Part shown: one piece after another, positions 1-8,254 of the stretch
Position numbering within the stretch: the stretch's first letter is position 1
How the letters are laid out: the number at the start of each line of letters is the position of its first letter
Source of the DNA: Candidatus Auribacterota bacterium
GTDB taxonomy: Bacteria > Auribacterota > Tritonobacteria > UBA1439
Assembly: GCA_026392015.1 (NCBI GenBank)
Contig: JAPLCW010000159.1
Span: forward strand, 1 to 49,840
Direction: 5' to 3'
Length of the DNA: 49,840 bases
Made by a program: the position numbers and the translations under genes
Notes under the pieces: generated by a model
Databases searched by the model: none
What the model was told of the DNA's origin: nothing
What the model saw: the letters and a program-made list of their open reading frames with translations, nothing else

Positions 1-34
1 ACCAAAAGCAAAAAGTGAAAGGGTGGATACAAAA

Positions 35-1114
35 ATGAAAAAGCTAATCACATCAGCTCTAAGTCTCTTATTCGTGGCATGCACGTCGTATACAGCCATT
101 GCCGGGATCCTTGACTCTCCCGGAGCTCCCTCGGCGGGAAGCGGGATGTATACGCTCCAGAACCTGTATGACTATCTGACGAGCGGCGCGGCGCTCACGG
201 TGCAGAGCAGTTTTCAGGAGCCCCTATCTGGGCCAACGGCCGGCACCATGAAGTCCACGAAGGAGATTGGTGACGACGTCAAGGCTCGGTTCGACCTGTG
301 CGACGCGACTGCTGACAAAGTGGCGAGTGGCACGAGATTCTTCAGTACTGTGCCGGGAAGCTGGGGAGTGCAGACGGGAACGGCGCAATTAGTGCCGACG
401 CCGACACCAACCTCAACAGCAACACCAACAATAACACCTTATGGCATCTATGCGTCCTGTAAAGCCATTAAAACGGCGACTCCGGCTGCGGGCGACGGCA
501 GCTACACAATTGACCCCGATGGTCCGAACGGGGGGAGTCCCTTTTCGGCATACTGTGATATGACCGCCGATGGGGGAGGGTGGACGTTGCTGTTGAAAAC
601 CTCGGTTGCGAACACCACCGATTTTAAGTATACGGCTACATACTGGACTACTACGACCAAACTAAACGAGAACGATGTGACTGTGGACGAAGGCTCTTCA
701 AAATATGAAAGTTATAATGTCTCGCCGTTTACCGAGCTGCGTGGATGTTTCAGTCAGGCAACATCAAATTGTATCACGCACACTTTTTCGTCCTCCCAGT
801 CTTCTGCTCTATCGGTGCTAGGCGGAACGCACACAACGAGTGGTCAGCATGACGCGTCGGCCTACTATGCTTTGGGTTACACAAGGATGACGGACTGTAC
901 GACGGATAATGTATACGGTTTCGCTCTGCATGATGTGAGAGACCCCGGTGTCAATACCCGGTGGGGGTGTTTATGTCACCAGTCAGGGTTGAAGCTGGAT
1001 CTGACGGGATTCGGTGTACAGAGGGGAGCGAGTGATCCCAATAGTATGGGGACGGGATCCCATTCAGACCAGCAAGGCGATTTCCCCTGCAAAGGCTATC
1101 TCTGGGCCCGATGA
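35..1114 (+). CDS. Secreted protein with fibrinogen-like C-terminal domain
   Basis: I start at the ATG at 35, behind an AGGGTGG ribosome site, not at the GTG 12 bases earlier. An N-terminal signal peptide (basic MKK start, hydrophobic stretch, likely cut after AIA) points to export. Residues about 25-115 form a module shared with the protein at 1668 (SGMYTL near its start, a TMKS motif, FFST and WGVQTG near its end). A short Thr/Pro linker follows, then a Cys-containing domain with the CDMTADGGGWTL signature of fibrinogen C-terminal-like domains, which often bind glycans or surfaces. Binding is inferred from the family. The VAC near residue 20 could be read as a poor lipobox, but signal peptidase I cleavage fits better. 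The upstream region is cut off by the window edge. The ligand is unknown. Confidence 0.75.
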   Translation: MKKLITSALSLLFVACTSYTAIAGILDSPGAPSAGSGMYTLQNLYDYLTSGAALTVQSSFQEPLSGPTAGTMKSTKEIGDDVKARFDLCDATADKVASGTRFFSTVPGSWGVQTGTAQLVPTPTPTSTATPTITPYGIYASCKAIKTATPAAGDGSYTIDPDGPNGGSPFSAYCDMTADGGGWTLLLKTSVANTTDFKYTATYWTTTTKLNENDVTVDEGSSKYESYNVSPFTELRGCFSQATSNCITHTFSSSQSSALSVLGGTHTTSGQHDASAYYALGYTRMTDCTTDNVYGFALHDVRDPGVNTRWGCLCHQSGLKLDLTGFGVQRGASDPNSMGTGSHSDQQGDFPCKGYLWAR

Positions 1115-1148
1115 CGATATCGGGCAGGAATTGATTGTTGAAGTCACC

Positions 1149-1199
1149 GCCGGCAAGGGAGTCTCCTGCTCAACGGGACTCGCCGCCTGTTAATAGTGG
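1149..1199 (+). repeat. Conserved 50-bp segment downstream of secreted-protein gene, copy 1
   Basis: This stretch is nearly identical to 2576-2626, which lies at the same relative place after the second paralogue. In one frame both copies read AGK-x-VSC-x-TGLAAC; here a TAA follows at once. It may be a remnant of a lost C-terminal coding segment, or the edge of a duplication unit. Confidence 0.5.
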
Positions 1200-1365
1200 T
1201 GTCCGGGCCCTGGTTCCCCTCGGTGGAGTGGGTCTTCGCCGTAAGCAGGTATAGGTCTTTATTCGGGACTGGGAGTCAATAAAGATGTCCATTGTAAAAT
1301 AGGTAAGACTGCGGCTATCAAGCTTGCCCTAGCCTGTCCCATTGTACGCTTGGTTGCTCCAAGAT

Positions 1366-1416
1366 TGTAAACAGAGTTTACACTTTTAGAGCTCGGAGGT
1401 GTAAACAAAGTATACA
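1366..1416 (+). promoter_or_regulatory. Two TGTAAAC-N3-GTTTACA palindromes, candidate enhancer sites
   Basis: A perfect 17-bp palindrome, TGTAAACAGAGTTTACA, lies at 1366-1382. A second copy with one mismatch (right arm GTATACA) lies at 1400-1416. Their centres are 34 bp apart, about three helical turns. They sit about 115-170 bp upstream of the sigma-54 promoter, the usual distance for an enhancer-binding activator of the NtrC family. Which activator binds is unknown. Confidence 0.55.
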
Positions 1417-1531
1417 AATTGGCATTTTCTAGACTCCACTATAAATGTACATCTTTGGTTATATATTTACAATTACTTCACCACGTGGTTGTTACAACTA
1501 TTTATTGTTAGTAAAAGGAAAGTAGTTGAAT

Positions 1532-1547
1532 TGGCACGGAACTTGCT
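1532..1547 (+). promoter_or_regulatory. Sigma-54 (RpoN) promoter, -24/-12
   Basis: TGGCAC, a 5-base spacer and TTGCT match the sigma-54 consensus TGGCAC-N5-TTGC(A/T) at every conserved position. The predicted start of transcription is near 1558, leaving a leader of about 110 nt before the ATG at 1668. The rest of the 550-bp gap upstream holds the two palindromes and no gene I can see. Confidence 0.75.
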
Positions 1548-1667
1548 AGCATTAATAAAGGGCTGCAGTAAAGAGAGGAAGATGTGTCCTTTATAACTTT
1601 ATCCGTTTATTCTTGGAAGGCCGGTTTATATAAAAAGGAAACAATCAAACTAAAGGAGGAGGAAAAG

Positions 1668-2528
1668 ATGAGAACGACATTAGCGTTGGCTTTAAGCACG
1701 ATGTTTACGGTGGTTTTGTGCGGCACTGTGGTTGCGGGGAGTATTGATTCTTCCGGCGCCCCGTCTGTGGGGAGCGGGATGTATTCACTCTCGCAGATAT
1801 ATGACTATCTGAACTCGGGCGTAAAGACAACACCCGTCCCTGGTTTCCAGGGACCCGGCGCAGCACCCGGCCAGACGATGAAGAGCACAAGGGAGATCTA
1901 CGAGAGCATCGAGGCCAAATTTAGCCAGTGCACTGCTACCGATGAAAATGTTGAGCTGGGCAAAACGTTCTTCAGCACAGCATCAGGAAGATGGGGGGTT
2001 CAGACAGGAAAAGTATGTATCGCCGGTACACCAACCCCAACAACGACCCCAACAGCAACACCGACAATAACACCAACCCCAACCATAACCCCAACCATAA
2101 CCTTAACACCAATACCATGGAACCAGAGCGTGTGCGAGGATACTTATCATGGCCACTGGTTCCCAACTCTGCTCCCTCCCCCGAATGACTACGGGTGCTG
2201 GACATTCGGGCGGCCATGTAGTGAAATGGGAGAGAGAAGTTTGTCATGTACTGACAAATGTGCCACCTTGGGTCTTCGTTGCATGGCCGGAAAATGGAAC
2301 ACTTTAACTAATGAAATCGTTAATCACTTAGAGACTACCGAGTGTACAGGTTATATTTGCAGCGGTCTCCATGATTGCTGTCGTAACGGGTACGATACTA
2401 CTCTCACGTCATGGTGTCATGGCCCCTCGGGGCACGGCAATAATTACGTTTGCAGCGCCCAATCAAGCACAAGTGAACAGGATTGTGATTGTGCAAGCAA
2501 CTACAGGCTGTGTGCGTGCGCGCTTTAA
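1668..2528 (+). CDS. Secreted protein with cysteine-rich C-terminal domain
   Basis: The ATG at 1668 has a strong AAGGAGGAGG ribosome site; an open frame starting at 1584 is rejected because it lacks one. The 286-residue product has a signal peptide ending near VVAG, then the same module of about 110 residues as the protein at 35. A Thr/Pro linker made of repeated PTPT/TPTI units follows, then a C-terminal domain of about 130 residues with 16 cysteines, enough for eight disulfides. I do not recognise that domain. The shared head with swapped tail suggests a family of exported proteins that present different binding domains. Transcription is probably driven by the sigma-54 promoter at 1532. Confidence 0.75.
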   Translation: MRTTLALALSTMFTVVLCGTVVAGSIDSSGAPSVGSGMYSLSQIYDYLNSGVKTTPVPGFQGPGAAPGQTMKSTREIYESIEAKFSQCTATDENVELGKTFFSTASGRWGVQTGKVCIAGTPTPTTTPTATPTITPTPTITPTITLTPIPWNQSVCEDTYHGHWFPTLLPPPNDYGCWTFGRPCSEMGERSLSCTDKCATLGLRCMAGKWNTLTNEIVNHLETTECTGYICSGLHDCCRNGYDTTLTSWCHGPSGHGNNYVCSAQSSTSEQDCDCASNYRLCACAL

Positions 2529-2575
2529 CCATCCACTGGAGAAGGATTGCACTGACCCGCATCGTTTTAGCCGAT

Positions 2576-2626
2576 GCCGGCAAGGTAGTCTCCTGCCCAA
2601 CGGGACTCGCCGCCTGTTACAGTGGT
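2576..2626 (+). repeat. Conserved 50-bp segment downstream of secreted-protein gene, copy 2
   Basis: Second copy of the segment at 1149-1199. In the matching frame it reads AGKVVSCPTGLAAC and stays open for about nine more codons before a TGA, longer than copy 1. This supports decay of a former coding segment. It has no start codon or ribosome site of its own. Confidence 0.5.
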
Positions 2627-2728
2627 ATCAAGGCCATGCTGTGACGAGTGACAGGTGCACACAATGATTTCCGGCGCACCGCAGAGTGGCGTTCCGGTAG
2701 ATTGCCAGGACACGCAGGACCAAGGCGG

Positions 2729-4039
2729 CTACTTGATCTCTAAAATTTCCTCATCAAGATAACCGCCTATCGCGGTGTTCATGCCGGGCGCCGTCCCCGC
2801 CGGGAAAAGACCGACGACCGCCTTGTATTTTCCCGGGGTGACATTCGGAGGGATGGTTGTGGCAAGCATGTTACCTGAATATCCATTGGCCAACCGCGGA
2901 ACGCTCGTTGCGATGGCTTTTGCACCCGGCAGAATGGTTTTTTGAAGGCTGAACGAAAACAGGGTGTTGTTGGGAAGGATAATGCCGCCCCACGCATCAA
3001 AGGGGCTATTTAGAGCCGCCGCATTTACATCTACAGTGAGAATGCCGCCGCGTGAAAGAATACGATTATTGACGCTTACCTCAACGGATCTCGCAGGGCT
3101 ACGGTAGAGAGCGACACCGATCGGGTCAACGAAAGGACTCCCCACACGTACCGTGCTGACCGCGCCGGCCGGGCTGATGGAATAGAGAGCGCCCTCTCTT
3201 CCCGGATTATTTTCGTCAGTCACAAGTATGTTGCCGTTGGAGTCCAAGGCTACCCCCATCGGGTCCACGAGAGGTGCTCCGGATGCAATTGTCGAAATAA
3301 TCCCGCTATCTGTCACACGATATACCGCGCCATCTATGGCGCCGTCGCCAAGACTTTTCCAATCCGCGACGATGAAATCCCCTGACTGATCCTGGCAGAT
3401 GCCTTGCGCGGAAGATAGTTCACTATTACCGAACGATCCGTATACGGTTGAGATTGCCCCGGAGGGGGTAATACGATAAATGGACTCAAGTTCTGTCATA
3501 ACGTAATTTCCATCCGCATCTATACATAGTCTCGCGGGGGTGCACAACGGAGCCAGGTGGGCATTCGGTTGTGTGGCAATAGTCTGCACCTCTCCGGTTT
3601 TGGTTATCTTTAGCAACGCGCCGTTGTCAGAATTTTCATTAGATGCCTCCACAGGCACCACGAAGTTCTCATCGGAGTCGATTACAATCCCCGTAGCCCT
3701 AAACAAGGCTGAGGAACTCACGACTGTCTCCGCGTTGCCTGTCGGGGTAATGCGGCGGATTCTCCCGCTTCCCGTCCCTGTATCCAGATCCCATACTCCT
3801 TCAAGCAGTATGACGTTTCCTTCTTTGTCCATTCCTCCGTCTCTGATATAGATGGATGAGGTGAGAGTGTCTTCATGAAGAATATTCGGGCTCATCCCCT
3901 CTGAAAAATAGTATACGGAGGTGGAAGAGTAAATGCCCGAATCGAGAACAATATAATCACCATTCTGCGGCATTGCCATGAGCGAGGGTGCGGTGAGAAC
4001 CATTCCCATGAATACCATCCAACAATGATGTTTCTTCAT
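2729..4039 (-). CDS. Exported NHL/SMP-30-like beta-propeller protein
   Basis: The start is set at the ATG ending at 4039, which has AAGGAGGTG five bases upstream; a longer frame to 4144 lacks such a site. A signal peptide (MKKHHCW, hydrophobic core, MAMP) is followed by repeated blades of the type ITPTG..., D.DGN/D.NGN and ...V.D, as in NHL-repeat and streptogramin-lyase-like propellers, over residues about 25-320. Residues about 320-436 form a separate C-terminal region rich in beta strands, perhaps a sorting or adhesion domain. Six-bladed propellers of this kind serve as lyases, lactonases or binding scaffolds, so no reaction can be given. It is transcribed convergently with the gene at 1668. 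Confidence 0.75.
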   Translation of the reverse strand: MKKHHCWMVFMGMVLTAPSLMAMPQNGDYIVLDSGIYSSTSVYYFSEGMSPNILHEDTLTSSIYIRDGGMDKEGNVILLEGVWDLDTGTGSGRIRRITPTGNAETVVSSSALFRATGIVIDSDENFVVPVEASNENSDNGALLKITKTGEVQTIATQPNAHLAPLCTPARLCIDADGNYVMTELESIYRITPSGAISTVYGSFGNSELSSAQGICQDQSGDFIVADWKSLGDGAIDGAVYRVTDSGIISTIASGAPLVDPMGVALDSNGNILVTDENNPGREGALYSISPAGAVSTVRVGSPFVDPIGVALYRSPARSVEVSVNNRILSRGGILTVDVNAAALNSPFDAWGGIILPNNTLFSFSLQKTILPGAKAIATSVPRLANGYSGNMLATTIPPNVTPGKYKAVVGLFPAGTAPGMNTAIGGYLDEEILEIK

Positions 4040-4068
4040 GCGACACCTCCTTTTGGGTGTAGGCTGCA

Positions 4069-4096
4069 AAGATACAAGGTCTTCTGTGTATGACAA
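4069..4096 (-). promoter_or_regulatory. Putative sigma-70 promoter for the propeller gene
   Basis: On the minus strand TTGTCA, 16 bases and TATCTT lie about 30 bases before the start codon at 4039. Five of six -35 bases and four of six -10 bases fit the consensus. Confidence 0.4.
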
Positions 4097-4204
4097 GGGC
4101 CTGGACGACAGAACATTTTTACTTACGATATTAAATAATAGCATAATAATGCGGGCCTGGCGACCCTTTCCATCCTGTGGCAGTGGGTCAATCCGAATAA
4201 GGGT

Positions 4205-4320
4205 ATGGTTTTTTGGCTCTCTTCCATTCTGTGTGTGTGCGGTAGATTTTCCTCCCCCCTTGAGGGGAGCTTATCCTGAGCGAAGCCGAAGGAAGAATTA
4301 AGGTGGGGGTATTTTAAAGA
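4205..4320. repeat. Composite palindromic element, partial copy
   Basis: It contains a degenerate left arm of the TCTCTTTCGTTTTGTGTGGGT family (see 9545 and 41711). It then has a segment of about 59 bp (4252-4310, with TGAGCGAAGCCGAAGGAAGA) that recurs in inverted orientation at 39702-39761 with about six differences. No coding potential. Confidence 0.7.
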
Positions 4321-4369
4321 CAGACATGATCTATATCGGATTGGAAGAAGCTGCAAGGAGTACCTGCTA

Positions 4370-4530
4370 TCAGGACTTTCCACATTTTTTCAAAAGATTA
4401 ATAGCTCACCGCAGAGGCGCAGAGCACGCAAAGAGCGATCGCAAAGAATATTTCATACTAGCCTGGCTCTCTGCATGATCTATCATCTCTGCGTCCTCCG
4501 CGTCTCCGCGGTGAAATATATGATCTCTTC
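4370..4530. repeat. Palindromic element (GCAGAGGCGCAGAGCACGCA family), copy A
   Basis: Bases 4386-4433 are identical over 48 bp to the complement of 19041-19088, and similarity continues on both sides for about 150 bp (18958-19105). Internally the two halves are imperfect inverted repeats built from short CGCAGAG-like words. Two copies lie 14.6 kb apart in opposite orientation. Confidence 0.8.
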
Positions 4531-4577
4531 TTTTTCCAATCACGGGACCACAGGGCGGACGTTGGCAGCAGCAAAAT

Positions 4578-4690
4578 CTATCTGTGTACATCGGTGTTAA
4601 ATCTGTGTTTATCTGTGATGCACATTGAAGCTTTAACAAGTACCACAGATTCACACAGATAACTACGGATGAACACAGATAAAGAATTAT
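4578..4690. repeat. Palindromic element of CACAGAT words, copy A
   Basis: The left half carries ATCTGTGT/ATCTGTG words and the right half the complementary CACAGAT words, giving a long imperfect hairpin. A shorter relative is at 14793-14870. Bases 4691-4815 show no gene. Confidence 0.65.
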
Positions 4691-4815
4691 ACTGCGAAAC
4701 AACGAGTTGCAGATTTAAAGGCAAAAATATTTGCCCAAAGAACAAATATTTTGACGTTAGTAGCACAGAGATCACGGGGAATAAATTAGCGTAGCCTCAG
4801 TATATTATTCTAGGG

Positions 4816-6228
4816 CTACTTGCCGGCGAGCTTGAACACCGACATGAGCGCGCCGCCGCTCGCGACATTCACGATCCTCTTGGTGCAGGCGCGACCCACC
4901 ATGCCGAAGCCGTCGGGTGTGGAGATAAACCCGTAGGTGGTGTACATGGGGACAGCGCGGTATCCGCGCCCCGCCCATCGCGGAAGCAACTTCATTTTGT
5001 TATCGATCCACTTCTGCACGACCCACTCCCGGGATTCCCGAATTGTTTTCTGGAGCAGTTTCTCCCACCTGCCCTGTGTCAGCTCGGGCCCGATGTGCAC
5101 ACCTTCGCCTCCGCAGTGCCTGTTCGGTTTTATCACGAGGCGCTCGCGGTTCTTTTCGATGAACCGCAGAAGGTCCACTCTTCGCCCCTGCGGATCCATG
5201 GTGCGCCTCTCATAGATGAGCCGCGTCCATGGAATGTGGAGGGCGAGCATTTTTTCCTGGCGAGGGGTGAAGAGGCGTGAAAACTGCTCCGAACTAAAAA
5301 TTTCCAAAAGGCTCTTGTGATCGAATTCCCCGCTGATGCTCGATACCATCTGATTGCGCCGGAAAGCCTCCCTCATCGCGGATAACCGCATTCCCTTATC
5401 CTCGATTTCGAGCAGGTCCCGGAGCTCGCAGTTGCGGTAGACGATGTCGATGACTCTTCCCCGGTAACACAGCTCCCCCCTCCGGAGCGAGAGTTCCCTG
5501 GGATCGGCGAGATAGGCTCGGACTCCACGCCCTCTACAGAACCTGACAAGTGACGGCATCTCCGTAATCCCCATGTCCCAACTCTTGTCCTCCACAAAGG
5601 CCAGCGTAAAGCCTCTACGTCCGAGCGCCCGCGCGTGCGACGCGAGTTTCTTGAGTATGAGGAGTCGCGTGTCGTCATTGGCGCGAAGTGAGGGGACACC
5701 ACCAGCCCTGTAGAGCATGCGCAGGGTGGCATCGCATATAATCGATTCGGCGACCGGGGCATACACCATCCCCCCCACGGCAACGGAGTTGCTCTCAAAG
5801 AAGCGTGCGTAGTGTGCGGCATCAGGCGAGGCGAGGGGAACGTCTGCATCAAGGCGATAGATGATTGGCTGCAGGGTGAGGTGCTTCGGGTGCCAGGACT
5901 CCCGGAGCCACTCCTCCTCGCGCGGCAGGAGAGGGAGCACCCCCCTCAGCTCGGCGAAATCCAGATAGAGCGGGACGATGCGCTTCACGATGCCGATGAT
6001 CTCGCGGCAGAGATGGGAGAGGTAGCGGACCTGCGGGAGCGGGAGCGCCGCCGGCAAAGGGATGAGGCCCATCACCTCCTCCACACCGGCCTTTCTCTGA
6101 TAGGTGAGCCCCTGGCGGATCGAGAGACGGTGAATCATCCCTCTCAGGCGGCGGTGCGTATCGCGAGGGAGGGAGCGGAGATCCCGGAGCATCCGTTCTT
6201 CAATCGGCAACTCATCGTAGAGGGGCAT
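4816..6228 (-). CDS. ATP-grasp family protein, glutathionylspermidine-synthase-like
   Basis: The 470-residue protein has FESNSVAVGG (about 144-153), a conserved region ending in HIPWTR (331-336), and LVIKPNRHCGGEGVHIG (364-380), where K367 and the Gly-rich loop fit ATP binding. This order resembles circularly permuted ATP-grasp ligases related to glutathionylspermidine synthase. Such enzymes join a carboxylate to an amine through an acyl phosphate. The substrate cannot be read from sequence. There is no signal peptide, so it is probably cytosolic. It starts 6 bases after the stop of the metallopeptidase at 6235, so the two are almost surely one operon and may act on the same peptide or amide. 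Confidence 0.65.
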   Translation of the reverse strand: MPLYDELPIEERMLRDLRSLPRDTHRRLRGMIHRLSIRQGLTYQRKAGVEEVMGLIPLPAALPLPQVRYLSHLCREIIGIVKRIVPLYLDFAELRGVLPLLPREEEWLRESWHPKHLTLQPIIYRLDADVPLASPDAAHYARFFESNSVAVGGMVYAPVAESIICDATLRMLYRAGGVPSLRANDDTRLLILKKLASHARALGRRGFTLAFVEDKSWDMGITEMPSLVRFCRGRGVRAYLADPRELSLRRGELCYRGRVIDIVYRNCELRDLLEIEDKGMRLSAMREAFRRNQMVSSISGEFDHKSLLEIFSSEQFSRLFTPRQEKMLALHIPWTRLIYERRTMDPQGRRVDLLRFIEKNRERLVIKPNRHCGGEGVHIGPELTQGRWEKLLQKTIRESREWVVQKWIDNKMKLLPRWAGRGYRAVPMYTTYGFISTPDGFGMVGRACTKRIVNVASGGALMSVFKLAGK

Positions 6229-6234
6229 AGAGCC

Positions 6235-7233
6235 TCATCGGATGACGAACTTTCGGGTGTGGACGTAGGTATAGGCGAAGAACGTGAGGAGTGATGCACA
6301 ATTGACCAGCGTCTCGGTCGAGCGATCGCGGGGCACCGAGAGGCGAAGGCGTTGTGCCCTCCCTGCAAAGCGTTGGAACAGGTCGGCGACTTTGGAACGG
6401 TCGATACCCGCCCAGAATGAAATGGTGGCGATCAGTAGTTCCCTGTGTTTCGCCAGAAACCGGCTCGCGCTCATCCCCCCACGCGGCGGCGCGCCGGGAT
6501 GAAATATTTTTCTCAGGACTTGATCTGTATAGGCGGCTGACTTCTTTCTATATTCCTCGGGGTGAAGGCCGTAATACTCGAGGAGGGTGAAGCGCATCTC
6601 TTCAATGGGCACATCCTTTAAGCCCCCTCTCACCCGGGGAGGAGCGTCGCCGATCTCGTGAATGATATCCTGAACGAACCTAAGTTTTTCCATTACCGGT
6701 GTTCCGGCGTAGGTTGCACGCCAGGGATTCCGGGGAGCGAGCCACACGGCGAAAGCCTCCGCGAAATCCTCATCCGGATGTTTCTGGGCGTAGTGGTGTT
6801 TGGCGTGGATCACGTGCTGCGTGCTGAACGGGTTTGGGATGTAGTGGTCGCTGTACGCCTTATGGAAAGGTCCGAAGATCTTCTGCCAGTCGCTTCTCCG
6901 GTAGAGTTGATAGGCATAACAGATCGCGTGGCCGGCTTCATGGCGGAGAAGTTGCATGGTGGTCTTTGCATCTTCCACATCATAGCCCATCTCTCCGTGG
7001 AGGCGGCGCAGGTCGGGCCGCGCCAGGTAGAAGGGGATTCCTATGAGGGGAACAAGATCGGGGCACCCCCACCCGTTGGAGAGGTAGCATCGCGGGTGGA
7101 ATCGAATCCCACTCGCGGAGAATTCGCGATAGAGAGCGGCAATGCGCCGGGAGAGGGGCGGGGTGGAAAGGTCCAGGCCCAGGTGGTTAATGTCTTTCCG
7201 GAGCAACCTGTTGCGGCGAATTTCCCATCTCAT
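6235..7233 (-). CDS. Putative zinc metallopeptidase (HEAGH)
   Basis: The 332-residue protein has LLRHEAGHAICYAY with H98, E99 and H102 as the classic HExxH zinc site. A downstream PDEDFAEAF (153-161) probably provides the third ligand, E159. The rest does not match a peptidase family I can name beyond 'putative zinc-binding metallopeptidase'. No signal peptide or membrane segment is evident at the N-terminus; the far C-terminus has a short hydrophobic stretch. The start is weakly supported because no strong ribosome site precedes the ATG at 7233. It is the first gene of a two-gene minus-strand unit with the ATP-grasp protein. Confidence 0.65.
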   Translation of the reverse strand: MRWEIRRNRLLRKDINHLGLDLSTPPLSRRIAALYREFSASGIRFHPRCYLSNGWGCPDLVPLIGIPFYLARPDLRRLHGEMGYDVEDAKTTMQLLRHEAGHAICYAYQLYRRSDWQKIFGPFHKAYSDHYIPNPFSTQHVIHAKHHYAQKHPDEDFAEAFAVWLAPRNPWRATYAGTPVMEKLRFVQDIIHEIGDAPPRVRGGLKDVPIEEMRFTLLEYYGLHPEEYRKKSAAYTDQVLRKIFHPGAPPRGGMSASRFLAKHRELLIATISFWAGIDRSKVADLFQRFAGRAQRLRLSVPRDRSTETLVNCASLLTFFAYTYVHTRKFVIR

Positions 7234-7279
7234 CTGGCAGGTGAATCTCCATTCGCACTATGGTATCATACAAGGAACG

Positions 7280-7308
7280 TTGCTGTTTACTGGTTTCTGG
7301 TTGATAAT
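7280..7308 (+). promoter_or_regulatory. Putative sigma-70 promoter for the ArsC-like/Nudix operon
   Basis: TTGCTG, 17 bases and GATAAT lie about 40 bases before the GTG start at 7349. Spacing is ideal and five of six -10 bases match. Confidence 0.45.
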
Positions 7309-7348
7309 ATGTCGCCGCGCCGTTGTTCTGAATGGTGGAGGAGGAGTG

Positions 7349-7756
7349 GTGAAAAAGGTTGTATTCCTTTGCAAGGAAAACGCCTGCCGAAGCCAAATTG
7401 CGGAGGCATTTGCGAAGCGTTTCGGGAAGGGCGTACTGGAGGCTTTCAGCGCAGGTACTCAGGCAACCGATGGGATTGATCCGATGGCGAGCGCTATTCT
7501 GAAGGAGAGGGGATTTGAGACGGAAGGATTGAACACGAAGGGATTGGATTCGCTCGCGGGGGATTCCTTTGACATCTGTGTTCACTTCGGATGCGCGGAG
7601 AAGGATATTCCTCCGAAGTTGACCGGTATTCAGAAGTTTGACTGGGGAGATATCGCCGACCCGCAGGGCAAAGCCTACGCGGACTATCGCAAAACAAGGG
7701 AGCTGATCGGCAATCGCGTGATGGGTTTGATCCGCACATTGAGGGGGAATGGATGA
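7349..7756 (+). CDS. ArsC-like low-molecular-weight phosphatase family protein
   Basis: Translation probably begins at GTG 7349, just after GGAGGAGGA; the GTG at 7346 is also possible. The product (135 residues) opens with VVFLCKENACRSQ, the C-X5-R anion loop (C8 to R14) of low-molecular-weight tyrosine phosphatases and thioredoxin-coupled arsenate reductases. Further cysteines at 77 and 82 and an ADP motif near 103-105 fit the arsenate reductase branch, in which three cysteines relay electrons. The activity is therefore arsenate reduction or phosphatase; I favour the former moderately. The last four bases overlap the start of the Nudix gene, so they are translated together. Confidence 0.75.
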   Translation: MKKVVFLCKENACRSQIAEAFAKRFGKGVLEAFSAGTQATDGIDPMASAILKERGFETEGLNTKGLDSLAGDSFDICVHFGCAEKDIPPKLTGIQKFDWGDIADPQGKAYADYRKTRELIGNRVMGLIRTLRGNG

Positions 7757-8172
7757 AGGCGATCGTCTGCGCCGCGGGCATCATTCGCAGAGGGAACAAG
7801 GTACTTGTCGCGCAGAGGAAGCCGGATTCCACCCTCGAGCCTTTGAAATGGGAATTTCCCGGAGGAAAGATCGAATTTGGCGAAGACCCTCGCGTGTGCC
7901 TCACCCGGGAGATCAAAGAGGAGATGGGTTTTGATATCGAAGTTGCGAATATTTTTGAAGTGGCCTCCCACAACTACCACAAGGGTGGCGAGGTATACCA
8001 CGTGCTGCTGCTCTGCTACCTCTGTGACCATCTGCGCGGTGAGCCAAGCCCCCTCGACTGCAATGATGTCCGATGGGTGGGGCGGGATGAGATCATGAGT
8101 TTTGATTTTGCTGCAGCGGACGTTGCTGTCGCCGAGAAAGTCCGCAGCTCAGTGCTGTGTGAAGAAAAGTAG
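7753..8172 (+). CDS. Nudix hydrolase, MutT-like
   Basis: The 139-residue protein carries a full Nudix box beginning at G38 (GGKIEFGE, then RE at 52-53 and KEEMGF), which holds the Mg2+ ions that cleave nucleoside diphosphate links. Its length and the preceding KWEFPGG are typical of MutT/8-oxo-dGTPase or CTP pyrophosphohydrolase-like members. The likely role is clearing oxidised or unwanted nucleotides in the cytosol; the exact substrate is open. The ATG overlaps the stop of the ArsC-like gene by four bases. Its own TAG stop is the first word of the following palindrome. Confidence 0.85.
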   Translation: MKAIVCAAGIIRRGNKVLVAQRKPDSTLEPLKWEFPGGKIEFGEDPRVCLTREIKEEMGFDIEVANIFEVASHNYHKGGEVYHVLLLCYLCDHLRGEPSPLDCNDVRWVGRDEIMSFDFAAADVAVAEKVRSSVLCEEK

Positions 8173-8240
8173 CTAGTAGTTAGTAGCTAGGGAACAACGT
8201 TACAAGAAGTCGTCGTTTCCCCTGACTACTAACTACTAAA
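8170..8240. repeat. TAGTAG/CTACTA palindrome, copy 1
   Basis: The left arm is AGCTAGTAGTTAGTAGCTAG and the right arm CTACTAACTACTAA, with a loop of about 35 bases. The TAG stop of the Nudix gene belongs to the arm. Related copies are at 11657, 12487, 36219, 37232 and 38358. Confidence 0.8.
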
Positions 8241-8254
8241 CATGGTGCTCACCT

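Noticed and set aside
1584..1667. Longer N-terminus for the Cys-rich protein
   Set aside because: It would add a charged stretch before the signal peptide, while the ATG at 1668 has a strong ribosome site.
4038..4301. Open frame antisense to the propeller gene's 5' end
   Set aside because: It overlaps the leader of a well-supported gene and ends in a dispersed repeat.
8173..8254. TPP riboswitch before thiD
   Set aside because: The gap is filled by a TAG-type palindrome and lacks conserved THI-box words.
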